From contig DALTWF010000027.1 of NCBI GenBank assembly GCA_029987235.1, forward strand, positions 1 to 22,415: DNA of 22,415 nt, given 5' to 3'. Positions 14,268 through 21,433 of the stretch are shown one piece after another. This stretch comes from Methanocorpusculum sp. (GTDB lineage: Archaea; Halobacteriota; Methanomicrobia; Methanomicrobiales; Methanocorpusculaceae). The stretch's first letter is position 1. Each line of letters begins with the position of its first letter. A program made the position numbers and the translations under genes. The notes below the pieces were generated by a model. That model was given only the letters and a program-made list of their open reading frames with translations, searched no databases and was not told the DNA's origin.

Positions 14268-15179
14268 ATGAAGATTCTCTTAGCAGAATATACCATGTTT
14301 AGTGACCCGTTCCTCGCTCCCGAGGGGCGTGCCATGATTTCCGTGCTGAAAAAATCCTTTGAGGCAGCAGGACATACTGTGGTCTGCCCCCAGGGGCGCG
14401 ATTTCGCAGCGGAGATCGGGCGGCTTGCGCCGGAATGTGATTACGGTCTTGTAATCGCGCCTGACGCACTCCTCTCAAATTTCACCCATATCCTGGAACT
14501 CGGTACGCATAATATCGGTTCTGACAGTATGGCAGTTGCGGTGTGCGCAAACAAGCGCCTCACCTCAAAACGCTTATCTGCGGCAGGTGTCTTAGTCCCG
14601 CGTGAAGTTGATGCAGATTTTGCCGGAAAACGTGTTATCAAACCGGTAAAAGGCGAGGGTTCCATTCGTGTCCGCATTGCAAAAGAGGGAGAAGAGCCGG
14701 CGGACGATGAGATGTCGGTTGAGTACATCGAAGGCGGACACTACAGTGTCAGCATTGTGGGAAGCCGTGTTGTGGGCGAGGCCTGCGGATTTTACAGCGG
14801 GCTTCCGCCGGTGTTTCTGACAATCAATCGCCAGTATTCCCACCCTGATGCGGAAGGTCACTTCGTGTACGAGGGCGGCGAAACCCCGGTGCACCCAAAA
14901 TACGAGGCAAAAATGATTGAAACGGCAAAAACCGCCATCGAAAAACTCGGATGTCAGGGTTATACCGGTATTGACATGGTGGTAACCGAAGCAGGCGATG
15001 TTTATGTTGTTGATGTCAACCCGCGCCCGACGATGAGTTTAACCGGTATCTGCAGTGTAATCGAAGAAAATATCGCCGAGGTGCTTTTGAAGGCAACGGT
15101 TGGTTTGCCTCCAGAATGTGTGCATTACAACGGCCGCACGGCAAAATTCGATGACAAGGGCGGAGTTACACTTTCATGA
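14268..15179 (+). CDS. mfnD: Tyramine--L-glutamate ligase (ATP-grasp), methanofuran biosynthesis
   Basis: A 303-residue ATP-grasp enzyme. Conserved features are MKILLAEYTMFSDPFLAPEG at the start, ICxNKRLTSKRL-like lysine/arginine contacts in CANKRLTSKRL, RVIKPVKGEGS (ATP-binding lysine), EYIEGGHYSVSIVG and the metal-binding DVNPRPTMSLTG. This matches the archaeal MfnD group, which joins glutamate to tyramine in the early steps of methanofuran assembly. The neighbour downstream is MfnF, the next-stage enzyme of the same pathway, which supports the call. The ATG at 14268 follows the preceding stop by 2 bp, with a GAAGAG weak SD inside that gene. Confidence 0.85.
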   Translation: MKILLAEYTMFSDPFLAPEGRAMISVLKKSFEAAGHTVVCPQGRDFAAEIGRLAPECDYGLVIAPDALLSNFTHILELGTHNIGSDSMAVAVCANKRLTSKRLSAAGVLVPREVDADFAGKRVIKPVKGEGSIRVRIAKEGEEPADDEMSVEYIEGGHYSVSIVGSRVVGEACGFYSGLPPVFLTINRQYSHPDAEGHFVYEGGETPVHPKYEAKMIETAKTAIEKLGCQGYTGIDMVVTEAGDVYVVDVNPRPTMSLTGICSVIEENIAEVLLKATVGLPPECVHYNGRTAKFDDKGGVTLS

Positions 15180-16096
15180 TCGGTATTGACGTAGGCGGCG
15201 CAAATCTTAAAATTGTTGACGATTCGGGCGTCCATATTCATTACTGCCCGCTATGGAAAGAGTCGCCCCTTGCTGAAATCATCGCCGGCTATGCTCCTGC
15301 AAAAGAGGCGGCTGTCGTTATGAGCGGGGAGCTTGCGGACGGCTTTTTCAACAAAGATGAAGGTATCAGATTTATTGTTGATGCGGTGCGGGCGACTTTT
15401 CCTGATGCACAATTCTATGGAACAGACGCCGTATTTCACAAAGGCGCCTGCCGCGCTCTTGCCGCTGCAAACTGGCTTGCATCAGTCGATTATCTCCGCA
15501 CGGAATATCCAAACGGCATGATGCTTGATATCGGCAGCACGACTGCGGATATTGTTCCGTTCGGCAGATTTAATGAACTGAAAGGCATGACTGATACCGA
15601 CCGTCTTCAGGCAGGATATCTGGTCTATACCGGCATGCTCAGAACGCCTGTTGCGACCCTTGCCAACTCGGCAAAGATTAACGGGCGCGACACGCCGTTT
15701 TCAACAGAATATTTCGCCTGTTCCGGTGATGCAAATTATGTTCTCGGTCTTCTAGCAAAAGAGGATTATACATCTGCAACCCCGGACGGAAAAGAGGTTT
15801 CCCGCGAGGCATGCCTGCGGCGCCTTGCGCGCACGGTGTGCGCCGATTTAGAGGAAATCGGCGAGGATGGAGCACTTTCGATTGCATGCGCCTTCTGTGA
15901 TGCGCAGCAGAAACTGGTCTGTGACGCGGTGAAGCGCGCCGCTGCGAAGTCCGGTGCTGATACCATTCTTGTCGGCGGAATCGGCTCAGACCTGTTTGCA
16001 AAACTGGTTGGCGGGGTGGATTTGACCGCAGAAACCGGTATCGCAGCAGACGCGCTGCCTGCTTTTGCAGTGCGCGAAATAGCCCTGCGTAAATAA
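15176..16096 (+). CDS. mfnF: MfnF, methanofuran precursor (APMF-Glu) synthase, ASKHA-fold
   Basis: A 306-residue protein. MIGIDVGGANLKI is an ASKHA phosphate-1 loop and MLDIGSTTADIVPF a second acidic loop; TILVGGIGSDLFAKL near the C-terminus is the adenosine-type motif. This is the family once called 'H4MPT-linked C1 transfer pathway protein', later shown to be MfnF, which joins the aminomethylfuran diphosphate to gamma-glutamyl tyramine. It overlaps mfnD by 4 bp (ATGA), so pathway partners are translationally coupled. The stop codon lies in the loop of the terminator hairpin described next. Confidence 0.88.
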   Translation: MIGIDVGGANLKIVDDSGVHIHYCPLWKESPLAEIIAGYAPAKEAAVVMSGELADGFFNKDEGIRFIVDAVRATFPDAQFYGTDAVFHKGACRALAAANWLASVDYLRTEYPNGMMLDIGSTTADIVPFGRFNELKGMTDTDRLQAGYLVYTGMLRTPVATLANSAKINGRDTPFSTEYFACSGDANYVLGLLAKEDYTSATPDGKEVSREACLRRLARTVCADLEEIGEDGALSIACAFCDAQQKLVCDAVKRAAAKSGADTILVGGIGSDLFAKLVGGVDLTAETGIAADALPAFAVREIALRK

Positions 16097-16118
16097 GTGC
16101 AGGGATTTTTTTTTATTT
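16083..16118 (+). terminator. Hairpin plus T-run after mfnF
   Basis: CCCTGC (16083-16088) pairs with GCAGGG (16099-16104) across a 10-nt loop that holds the mfnF stop codon. A run of nine T (16106-16114) follows, then more T-rich sequence. It ends the four-gene operon and faces the convergent znuB gene. Confidence 0.65.
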
Positions 16119-16937
16119 TTACCTTCTTACCCGGCTTCTTATCATCATGCACGTATAGACAAGCGCGTATGCAATTACTGAAATAATTACAATCGAAGCC
16201 CCTGATGCGATATTGATACAGTATGAAATGAAAAGACCCGCACAGCAGAACACCATTCCCAAAATCACCGAGATAAGAATCCGCACAGACAGTCTGTGCG
16301 ACAGAAATGCTGCAATTGCAGCAGGCGCCGTCAGAAGCGCAATGACTAAAATAATACCTGCAACACGGATTAAGACAACAACCGTCAGCGCGATTAATAC
16401 AAGCAGCAGATATTCGAGGAATGTGGTTTTCATTCCGTTAATAGATGCAAACTGCTCGTCAAAAAGATAAGACTTCCAGTTGTTGTACAGCATGAAAATC
16501 ACAAACGCCACAATGCAGGTTAAAACGAGCATTACAAGTAATTCCATGCGGGTAACCGAAAGAATATTTCCGAACAGATAGGAGTTTAGGTCCGGTGGAT
16601 ACCCTGACATTAACCCGACAAAGGCGATTCCAAGCGCCATTCCAAGCGACCAGAGAAGCGCGATGATGACATCCGTATTTACCCCGCCCTTGCGTTTTGC
16701 AAATCCTATGCCGAATGCGGCAAGCACGGAAAAAAGGAATGCGCCGAAAATCGGCTCAAATCCGCAGAGATAGCCAAGACCAACACCGCCGTATGCAGTA
16801 TGGGCGATACCGCCTGAAAGCATTACCATCTTTTTTTCCACGATAATGACACCGATAATGCCGCAGACCACACTTGCGAGAAGTCCTGCAAGTACCGCGT
16901 TTTGCAGAAACTGATAGGTAAACAGCGCCTCAAACAT
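16119..16937 (-). CDS. znuB: Metal (zinc/manganese) ABC transporter permease, ZnuB family
   Basis: A 272-residue integral membrane protein with about eight hydrophobic segments. The N-terminus (FLQNAVLAGLLASVVCGIIG) and the segment LSGGIAHTAYGGVGLGYL are the conserved start and metal-transporter permease motif of the ABC-3 family, which exchanges divalent metal with ZnuA at the outer face. It ends in a short basic tail (RSRVRR). Its start overlaps the end of znuC by 8 bp, and it is the last gene of the operon. Zinc is the default guess; manganese or iron cannot be excluded. Confidence 0.9.
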   Translation of the reverse strand: MFEALFTYQFLQNAVLAGLLASVVCGIIGVIIVEKKMVMLSGGIAHTAYGGVGLGYLCGFEPIFGAFLFSVLAAFGIGFAKRKGGVNTDVIIALLWSLGMALGIAFVGLMSGYPPDLNSYLFGNILSVTRMELLVMLVLTCIVAFVIFMLYNNWKSYLFDEQFASINGMKTTFLEYLLLVLIALTVVVLIRVAGIILVIALLTAPAAIAAFLSHRLSVRILISVILGMVFCCAGLFISYCINIASGASIVIISVIAYALVYTCMMIRSRVRR

Positions 16938-17643
16938 GTGTCATGCCTCCGTACATTTTATGATAAACCGTATCGGGAATAGAAGGCGGACCGTGATAGA
17001 GAATCTCACGGTTTAAGCAGACCACCGAGGTAATTGCGGTCGAAATGGCAAGTACATCGTGGGTTACCAGAATAATAGTGATTTCCCTGTTTAAATCCGA
17101 GAGCAGATTATAGATGTGTTCACGTGATGCAGGGTCGATTGATGCATCAGGCTCGTCAAGGAGGAGAATTTTCGGCTCTGCGGCAAGTGCGCGCGCGATT
17201 AGCACACGCTGGAATTCCCCGCCGGAAAGGTCTGAAATCCTGCGGTCAGCGAGTTTTTCGATGCCGACTTTGGCAAGAACGGCGCGGGCACGTTCCCTAT
17301 GCTCTTTTGTGTAGCGGAAAAACGGGCGCAGACCTCCTTTCATCAATGAGGTCATTACAACTTCAAGTACGGTTATCGGAAATTTCCGGTCGACATCTGC
17401 AAACTGCGGCACATAGCCTATGTTTTTGCGGCCGGATCTGATTTCTTCGCCGAAAATACGGATTGTTCCGCTGCGGAGGGGGACAAGGCCGAGAATCGCT
17501 TTGACAAGGGTGGATTTTCCCCCGCCGTTCGGGCCGATTATACCCACAAACTCTCCTTCGGCTATGTCAAGGGTTACATCATCAAGTGCCGGATGTTTGT
17601 CATATGCGACGGATATATTTCGTATCGATACCGCAAGCGTCAT
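16930..17643 (-). CDS. znuC: Metal ABC transporter ATP-binding protein, ZnuC family
   Basis: A 237-residue cytoplasmic ATPase. Walker A GPNGGGKST is at 37-45, Q-loop YVPQFADVD near 78, ABC signature LSGGEFQRVLIARAL near 138-152, Walker B KILLLDEPDAS and switch histidine VTHD. GIIGPNGGGKSTLVKAILG is characteristic of the metal-transport subgroup. The start overlaps the znuA stop by 4 bp (ATGA), so expression is coupled. Confidence 0.93.
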   Translation of the reverse strand: MTLAVSIRNISVAYDKHPALDDVTLDIAEGEFVGIIGPNGGGKSTLVKAILGLVPLRSGTIRIFGEEIRSGRKNIGYVPQFADVDRKFPITVLEVVMTSLMKGGLRPFFRYTKEHRERARAVLAKVGIEKLADRRISDLSGGEFQRVLIARALAAEPKILLLDEPDASIDPASREHIYNLLSDLNREITIILVTHDVLAISTAITSVVCLNREILYHGPPSIPDTVYHKMYGGMTHV

Positions 17644-18485
17644 GAATCTGCTATCGCCTCTGCCATTGTCCTGAGGTTTTGGATGTAATCCGCCGAAAGC
17701 GGGGAAAGTGCGACTGCTTTACCTCCGATTTCCTCGGCAAAGGCTTCTGCCTGGCTGCTGTCTATTTCATCCTGGTAGAAGATGACTTTGATGCCGTTTT
17801 TCTTTGCAAAGTCAATTAATTCCATCAGATGCGCCATGGTCGCTTCTTTTCCTTCGTCTTCGAGCGCAATCTGGGTGAGTCCGAAGTCGTCTGCAAAGTA
17901 GCCGAATGCTGGGTGATAAACAATGAATGTCTTTGATTTTGCGTCTTTGAGAATGCTGATGATTTCTGTCTCAAGGGATTTCAGTTCGGCAATGTAGTCT
18001 GCTGCGTTTTTCTGGTAGGTGTCTTTGTTTGCCGGGTCTGCATCACTTAATGTGTCGGCAATTTTCTGGACCATAACCGCGACGCGTTTCGGTGAAAGCC
18101 AGACGTGGGGGTCTTTTTCGGTGCCGATATACAGCGTTGGGTAAACTTCTCCTGCCGCCTGGTTCAAAAAGACGACTTTGTTCTGCGATGTCTGTGGAAG
18201 ACGGGAGAGAATCCGGTTTTCTGCCGGCACACCTGTTGCAAAATAAATACCGGCTGATTCCAGTTTCTGACGCTGCAGGGGTGTCGGTTCGTAGTTTTCC
18301 GGGTTGCTGCCGGGCGGAATCATTACAGCAATGTCTGCGAGGTCTCCTGCAACGGCTTTTACAAATGTCTCCTCCGGCACAATGGAAACCGCAACGGCGA
18401 GTCGGTCTGATGCGGGTTCTGTTATGCATCCGGCAGCAGCTGCTGCAATCAGGAGGGCTGCTGCTATGAGGAGGAGGCGATTCAT
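17640..18485 (-). CDS. znuA: Metal ABC transporter substrate-binding lipoprotein, ZnuA family
   Basis: A 281-residue extracytoplasmic lipoprotein. A hydrophobic signal ends in the lipobox AAGC, with the lipid-anchored Cys at residue 20. The two-lobed cluster A-I fold is indicated by PPGSNPENYEPTP, DPHVWLSPKR (His127) and VYHPAFGYF (His191), with acidic ligands in FYQDEIDSSQAEAF. The first canonical His (GANPHTYEP in ZnuA) is Glu63 here, so the metal site has at most two of the usual His ligands. The His-rich zinc loop is also absent. Some archaeal members share this pattern, so the metal may not be zinc. There is no SD before the ATG at 18485; dcd lies 47 bp upstream on the same strand. Confidence 0.9.
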   Translation of the reverse strand: MNRLLLIAAALLIAAAAAGCITEPASDRLAVAVSIVPEETFVKAVAGDLADIAVMIPPGSNPENYEPTPLQRQKLESAGIYFATGVPAENRILSRLPQTSQNKVVFLNQAAGEVYPTLYIGTEKDPHVWLSPKRVAVMVQKIADTLSDADPANKDTYQKNAADYIAELKSLETEIISILKDAKSKTFIVYHPAFGYFADDFGLTQIALEDEGKEATMAHLMELIDFAKKNGIKVIFYQDEIDSSQAEAFAEEIGGKAVALSPLSADYIQNLRTMAEAIADS

Positions 18486-18532
18486 ATATGTGTAATTATT
18501 GGCTGTTGTACCTAATTTGTTTTTGGTTGGGT

Positions 18533-18964
18533 TCAGAGTTTGGACTGTACTATTCCGTGGCTGTCCTGGTAGTTTCCGTTGTACATCGTTTCAACGGTTC
18601 CTTCTACGGGGTGAATGAGCATGTTGCAGACGCGCATGCCTTTTTTGACGGGGATGTCTTCGGTGCCGCCGTTTACCATGCAAAGAGTCAGGTTGCCGCG
18701 GAATCCGGGGTCAATGTATCCTGCGCCGAGAACGACACCTTTGCGTCCGAAGGAGGAGCGACCCATAAGGGTTGCGCATAAGTCGGCGGGGAGGCTGACA
18801 AATTCCATGGTGGGAACAAGGGTGAGCGCGCCTGCTTTGATTACAGTGTCTTCTGCGCTTCGCAAATCGTAGGATGAGGGCTGCAGGGATTCTTCGGCGA
18901 AGGGGTTGATGCCGAGGGTGCCGTTCTGCAGGCGCGCCCGTATAAGTGATGATGATAAAACCAT
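18533..18964 (-). CDS. dCTP deaminase/dUTPase-family protein, short, deaminase Glu missing
   Basis: A 143-residue protein, shorter than E. coli Dcd (about 190). QPSSYDLR (29-36), GRSSFGRKG (68-76) and GYIDPGFRGNLTL (82-94) are the family motifs for nucleotide binding; the C-terminus (YNGNYQDSHGIVQSKL) resembles the closing arm over the triphosphate. Dcd uses a glutamate in the segment after DPGxxG (VLEF or TLEL); here it is Cys95 (TLCM). A dUTPase-only role is therefore more likely than deamination. Either way it would serve dUMP supply and keep uracil out of DNA. I chose the ATG at 18964; eight further codons upstream would overlap the TATA region. It is close to znuA, perhaps by chance. Confidence 0.75.
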   Translation of the reverse strand: MVLSSSLIRARLQNGTLGINPFAEESLQPSSYDLRSAEDTVIKAGALTLVPTMEFVSLPADLCATLMGRSSFGRKGVVLGAGYIDPGFRGNLTLCMVNGGTEDIPVKKGMRVCNMLIHPVEGTVETMYNGNYQDSHGIVQSKL

Positions 18965-19004
18965 ACACCTAATATGATTTACAGGCAAATATAGAATACG
19001 ATAG
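18965..19004. promoter_or_regulatory. Divergent promoter, Dcd/Dut gene and tRNA-Arg
   Basis: Forty bp separate the minus-strand ATG from the tRNA 5' end. On the minus strand CTATATTT (about 18986-18993) lies about 26 bp before the ATG, which predicts a nearly leaderless mRNA. On the plus strand CTAATATGATTTA (18969-18981) is at the right distance for the tRNA. Confidence 0.4.
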
Positions 19005-19076
19005 GGACTTGTGGGGTAGTGGATATCCTTTCGGGCTTCGAACCCGAAGAACCGGGTTCGATCCCCGGCAGGTCCG
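19005..19076 (+). tRNA. tRNA-Arg, anticodon TCG
   Basis: A 72-nt cloverleaf without an intron. Acceptor GGACTTG (19005-19011) pairs with CAGGTCC (19069-19075) with one T-G wobble, and G19076 is the discriminator. The anticodon stem TCGGG/CCCGA (19031-19035/19043-19047) encloses the 7-nt loop CTTCGAA, so the anticodon TCG is at 19038-19040 and reads CGA (Arg). The T arm is CCGGG-TTCGATC-CCCGG. Position 8 is T19012, the 4-thiouridine site used by ThiI. The 3' CCA is not encoded. T-runs follow directly (from 19077) and can terminate it. Confidence 0.95.
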
Positions 19077-19302
19077 TTGTTTTTTGGTTTTTTTGTTGTT
19101 TTTTCCGGTTGTTTTGTATCTCACGCAAAGCGCGCATACAAAATCGCCCGATTCAGCCGTCTTTTTTTGCCGGTACCCTGTGTGGTGAAAAAAAAGCCGT
19201 ATTTTGCGGGTTTTTGGTCTCCGGTGGTGTCCGAGTTCATCCAGTCAAATCAGAATATATTTAAATCTATGAGTGAAAAATAAAAGTGAGGTGTAAAGAA
19301 CT
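19077..19302 (+). promoter_or_regulatory. Intergenic region with tRNA terminator and mer promoter/RBS
   Basis: The first 30 bp are T-rich with several runs of six or more T, which end the tRNA transcript. AATATATTTAAAT (19254-19266) is a strong TATA box, predicting transcription from about 19280. GTGAGGTG (19286-19293) is a near-perfect SD nine bases before the mer ATG. This is the strongest promoter-RBS pair in the window, in keeping with a core methanogenesis gene. The middle (19110-19250) holds no clear gene. Confidence 0.6.
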
Positions 19303-20286
19303 ATGACTTACGGAATTGAATTTGTTCCAGGAAACATCAACGTCAAGCAGGTCGTAAACTTCTGTAAACTCGCAGAAGCAAAAGACATTGACTATGCATG
19401 GATCACCAACCACTACAACAACAGACACTGCTATGCAGTATTAACTGCTGTTGCACAGGCAACCACTTCTATGAAGATGGGTCCGGGTATCATGAACTCC
19501 TTCACTGACACTCCGGCAGCAATGGCATCCTTCGCATGCACTCTCAATGAGATTTCCGACGGCCGTGCAACTCTCGGTATCGGCCCAGGTGACCTCTCAA
19601 CCCTCCCGAAGCTCTCCATCCAGCCGGAAAAGCCGGTTGCAAGACTCGGTGAGGCAATTGACACCATCCGCGAGCTGTGCACCGGTGCAGAGCTGAAGAA
19701 GTCCGGAAAGGCTTACTTCGACTACGACGGCGCAAAACTTACCGGTGTTACTCTTCCGGGCAAGAAAGGCATTCCAATTTATGTTGGTGCACAGGGTCCG
19801 AAAGTACTCGAGCTTGCAGGTCTTAAGGGAGACGGTGCATTAATCAACGCATCCAACCCGAAGGACTTCCAGGTTGCAATCCCAATCATCAAGGCAGCAT
19901 GCGAGAAGGTCGGCAAGAAGGGATTCGATGTCGGAGCATACACTGCACTTTCCATCGACAAGGATGAGAAGAAAGCAAAGAAGGCAGCAAAGATTGTTTC
20001 TGCATTCATTGCAGCAGGTTCCCCTGAACCGTTACTTCTGAGACACGGGCTTGACCTCGGCAACGTTGCAAAGATTAAGGACGCACTTGCACGCTTCGAC
20101 TTCAAGTCTGTCAACGAGCTCGTCGGTGACGCAGAACTGAATGCATTCACCATCTGCGGTACTCCGGACACTATCAGACAGAAATGTGAAGACTTAACCG
20201 CAGCAGGCGTTACTCAGATCATCTTCGGTTCCCCGCTTGGACCGGACATGACCAACTCTATCCGCCTCCTCGGCAAGATTATGTAA
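19303..20286 (+). CDS. mer: 5,10-methylenetetrahydromethanopterin reductase, F420-dependent
   Basis: A 327-residue enzyme of the luciferase-like (bacterial luciferase) TIM-barrel family. It reduces methylene-H4MPT to methyl-H4MPT with F420H2 in the CO2-to-methane pathway, in the cytosol. Diagnostic segments include MTYGIEFVPG, DYAWITNHYNNRHCYAVL, MGPGIMNSFTDTPAAMAS, ATLGIGPGDLSTLPKL and PIYVGAQGPKVLELAG. Length matches known Mer proteins. Codon use is strongly biased (GCA, GGT, AAG, CTC/CTT; few rare codons), as expected of an abundant catabolic enzyme. It has its own strong promoter and SD, and a GAAA-capped hairpin directly after the stop. Confidence 0.97.
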   Translation: MTYGIEFVPGNINVKQVVNFCKLAEAKDIDYAWITNHYNNRHCYAVLTAVAQATTSMKMGPGIMNSFTDTPAAMASFACTLNEISDGRATLGIGPGDLSTLPKLSIQPEKPVARLGEAIDTIRELCTGAELKKSGKAYFDYDGAKLTGVTLPGKKGIPIYVGAQGPKVLELAGLKGDGALINASNPKDFQVAIPIIKAACEKVGKKGFDVGAYTALSIDKDEKKAKKAAKIVSAFIAAGSPEPLLLRHGLDLGNVAKIKDALARFDFKSVNELVGDAELNAFTICGTPDTIRQKCEDLTAAGVTQIIFGSPLGPDMTNSIRLLGKIM

Positions 20287-20317
20287 ATTGGGGAAACCCA
20301 ATCTACAAATCTTTTTC
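20287..20317 (+). terminator. GAAA-tetraloop hairpin directly after mer stop
   Basis: ATTGGG (20287-20292) and CCCAAT (20297-20302) form a perfect 6-bp stem capped by the stable GNRA tetraloop GAAA (20293-20296). The stem starts one base after the TAA. CTACAAATCTTTTT follows. It may stabilise the mer 3' end as well as aid termination. Confidence 0.6.
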
Positions 20318-20596
20318 ATGTATCCGGTTTTGTAAAATTTGTTTATTCGGTTTTTTTGCGTTGAGTTTTCCTGCATCAGTCCGCGCGGTTTTTGATTAAT
20401 TCCATATGTTCAAAACTGTTTTAAAACAGAGTCACTCGTTTTTTCCGGTCGGGAAATAAGTCCCCGGTCTGAAATCAGGGTGAAAATATGTCAGTGACTT
20501 GTTTTCCGGTTGTGTTTTTGCCGGCGGGTGTTTTTGTGAGATTAATTTATTATTTTCAAAGCGCGTATTCTATTTATAAGGATAGAGGCAAATAAG
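20318..20596. repeat. Intergenic region with element B, a degenerate copy of the 30-bp periodic repeat
   Basis: No gene is seen. CTGTTTTAAAACAG (20416-20429) is a perfect 14-bp palindrome. Directly after it, GTCAC at 20431, GTCCC at 20460 and GTCAG at 20490 are spaced 29 and 30 bp, and the sequence aligns with 9004-9090 of element A (GTCACTC, then AAATAAGTC, then a T-rich and C-rich tail). ACTYGTTTT...CCGG occurs twice as a direct repeat (about 20434 and 20497). Towards the next gene an AT-rich stretch (20543-20556) is a possible TATA box and AGAGG (20584-20588) is the SD for the ATG at 20597. Confidence 0.55.
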
Positions 20597-21277
20597 ATGG
20601 ATTTGTTTAAGACCTGCTGGGATTCGCTGAAATGGAGTGCTGTCAGTTGTTCAAAAAATGTCGGCCGGTGGATTGGTATGAGTTTGCTGATGTGTATTCC
20701 GGTTGCGCATTTCATTCCTGCCGGGGCATTTTTAAAAATTTTTTCCGGGGAGGAGCCGTCTTTTGCTGAGGCGGGAAGAAGTTTCTTTAAGGGTTTTCTG
20801 TTGTTTGTGATTAATGTTGTTTATATGTTCATTCCGTTTATTCTGCTGGCAGCAGGTGAGAATCTGCTGCAGAACAAAAATTCGCTTGGATTGGGCGTTA
20901 TTTTATGTATTCTAAGTGTAATTCTGTTTATTGTGCTTGGTCTGTTTCAGGTTCCGGCTGTTGTGAATTTTGCAAGGTCCGGCAGAATTACTCGGGCGTT
21001 TGCTTTTCGTGAAATTATTGCTTTGATTGGTAAAACCGGTCCGGGGCAGTATGTTCTTTCCTGGTTTGTTCTTATCATTATGAATATTGCTTTGTCTCTT
21101 GTTCTGATGCTTCTTGTCGGGTTATGCGGTACGTTTAGTGTGCTGATATCGGTAATTCCGGTCTTTGGACTGCTGCTGCTTATTGTTTTCTGTACGGTAA
21201 CGGGTATTGTTTATCTTTTGCTTGCGCCACTTATTGCCATGTGGTATAATAAATACTGGAATGCGGTGTTTGAGTAA
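20597..21277 (+). CDS. DUF4013-type multi-spanning membrane protein (copy 1)
   Basis: A 226-residue membrane protein with about five hydrophobic segments. It shares with the next gene the head LKWSAVSCSKNVGRWIGMSL, the loop ILKIF-SGEEPSFAEAGRSFFKGFLLF, the central segment PAVVNFARSGRITRAFAFREI and the tail MWYNKYWNAVFE. These are features of DUF4013, a family of unknown function common in methanogens. Its codon use is rich in TTT, GTT, CTG and AGT, unlike the more biased copy 2, suggesting weaker expression. The ATG at 20597 has AGAGG eight bases upstream. Confidence 0.75.
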   Translation: MDLFKTCWDSLKWSAVSCSKNVGRWIGMSLLMCIPVAHFIPAGAFLKIFSGEEPSFAEAGRSFFKGFLLFVINVVYMFIPFILLAAGENLLQNKNSLGLGVILCILSVILFIVLGLFQVPAVVNFARSGRITRAFAFREIIALIGKTGPGQYVLSWFVLIIMNIALSLVLMLLVGLCGTFSVLISVIPVFGLLLLIVFCTVTGIVYLLLAPLIAMWYNKYWNAVFE

Positions 21278-21433
21278 TCTCTGGAATTCCTCTTTTTTTC
21301 GACACCTGACGTTATTTTGGGATTTGTTCAGGCAGTAATTCGGCAATCGCCTGCGTTTTTTATGCGTTTTAACGAACATATAAATATAAAGACAGACAAA
21401 TTATTTTTATCACATTATGTGAGGTCAAAAATC
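21278..21433 (+). promoter_or_regulatory. Promoter and RBS of DUF4013 copy 2
   Basis: ACATATAAATATAAAG (21377-21392) is a strong TATA box. Transcription should start near 21406-21412. GTGAGGTC (21418-21425) is a good SD eight bases before the ATG at 21434. T-runs at 21291-21299 can end the copy 1 transcript. The second paralogue therefore has its own, apparently stronger, signals. Confidence 0.55.

Noticed and set aside
18533..18964. Calling the Dcd/Dut protein a pseudogene because it is short
   Set aside because: Both ends of the family fold are present, including the C-terminal closing arm. The missing Glu fits a change of activity rather than decay.
21317..21433. An N-terminal extension of DUF4013 copy 2
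   Set aside because: It would place the TATA box and SD inside the coding sequence. The paralogue alignment begins at 21434.
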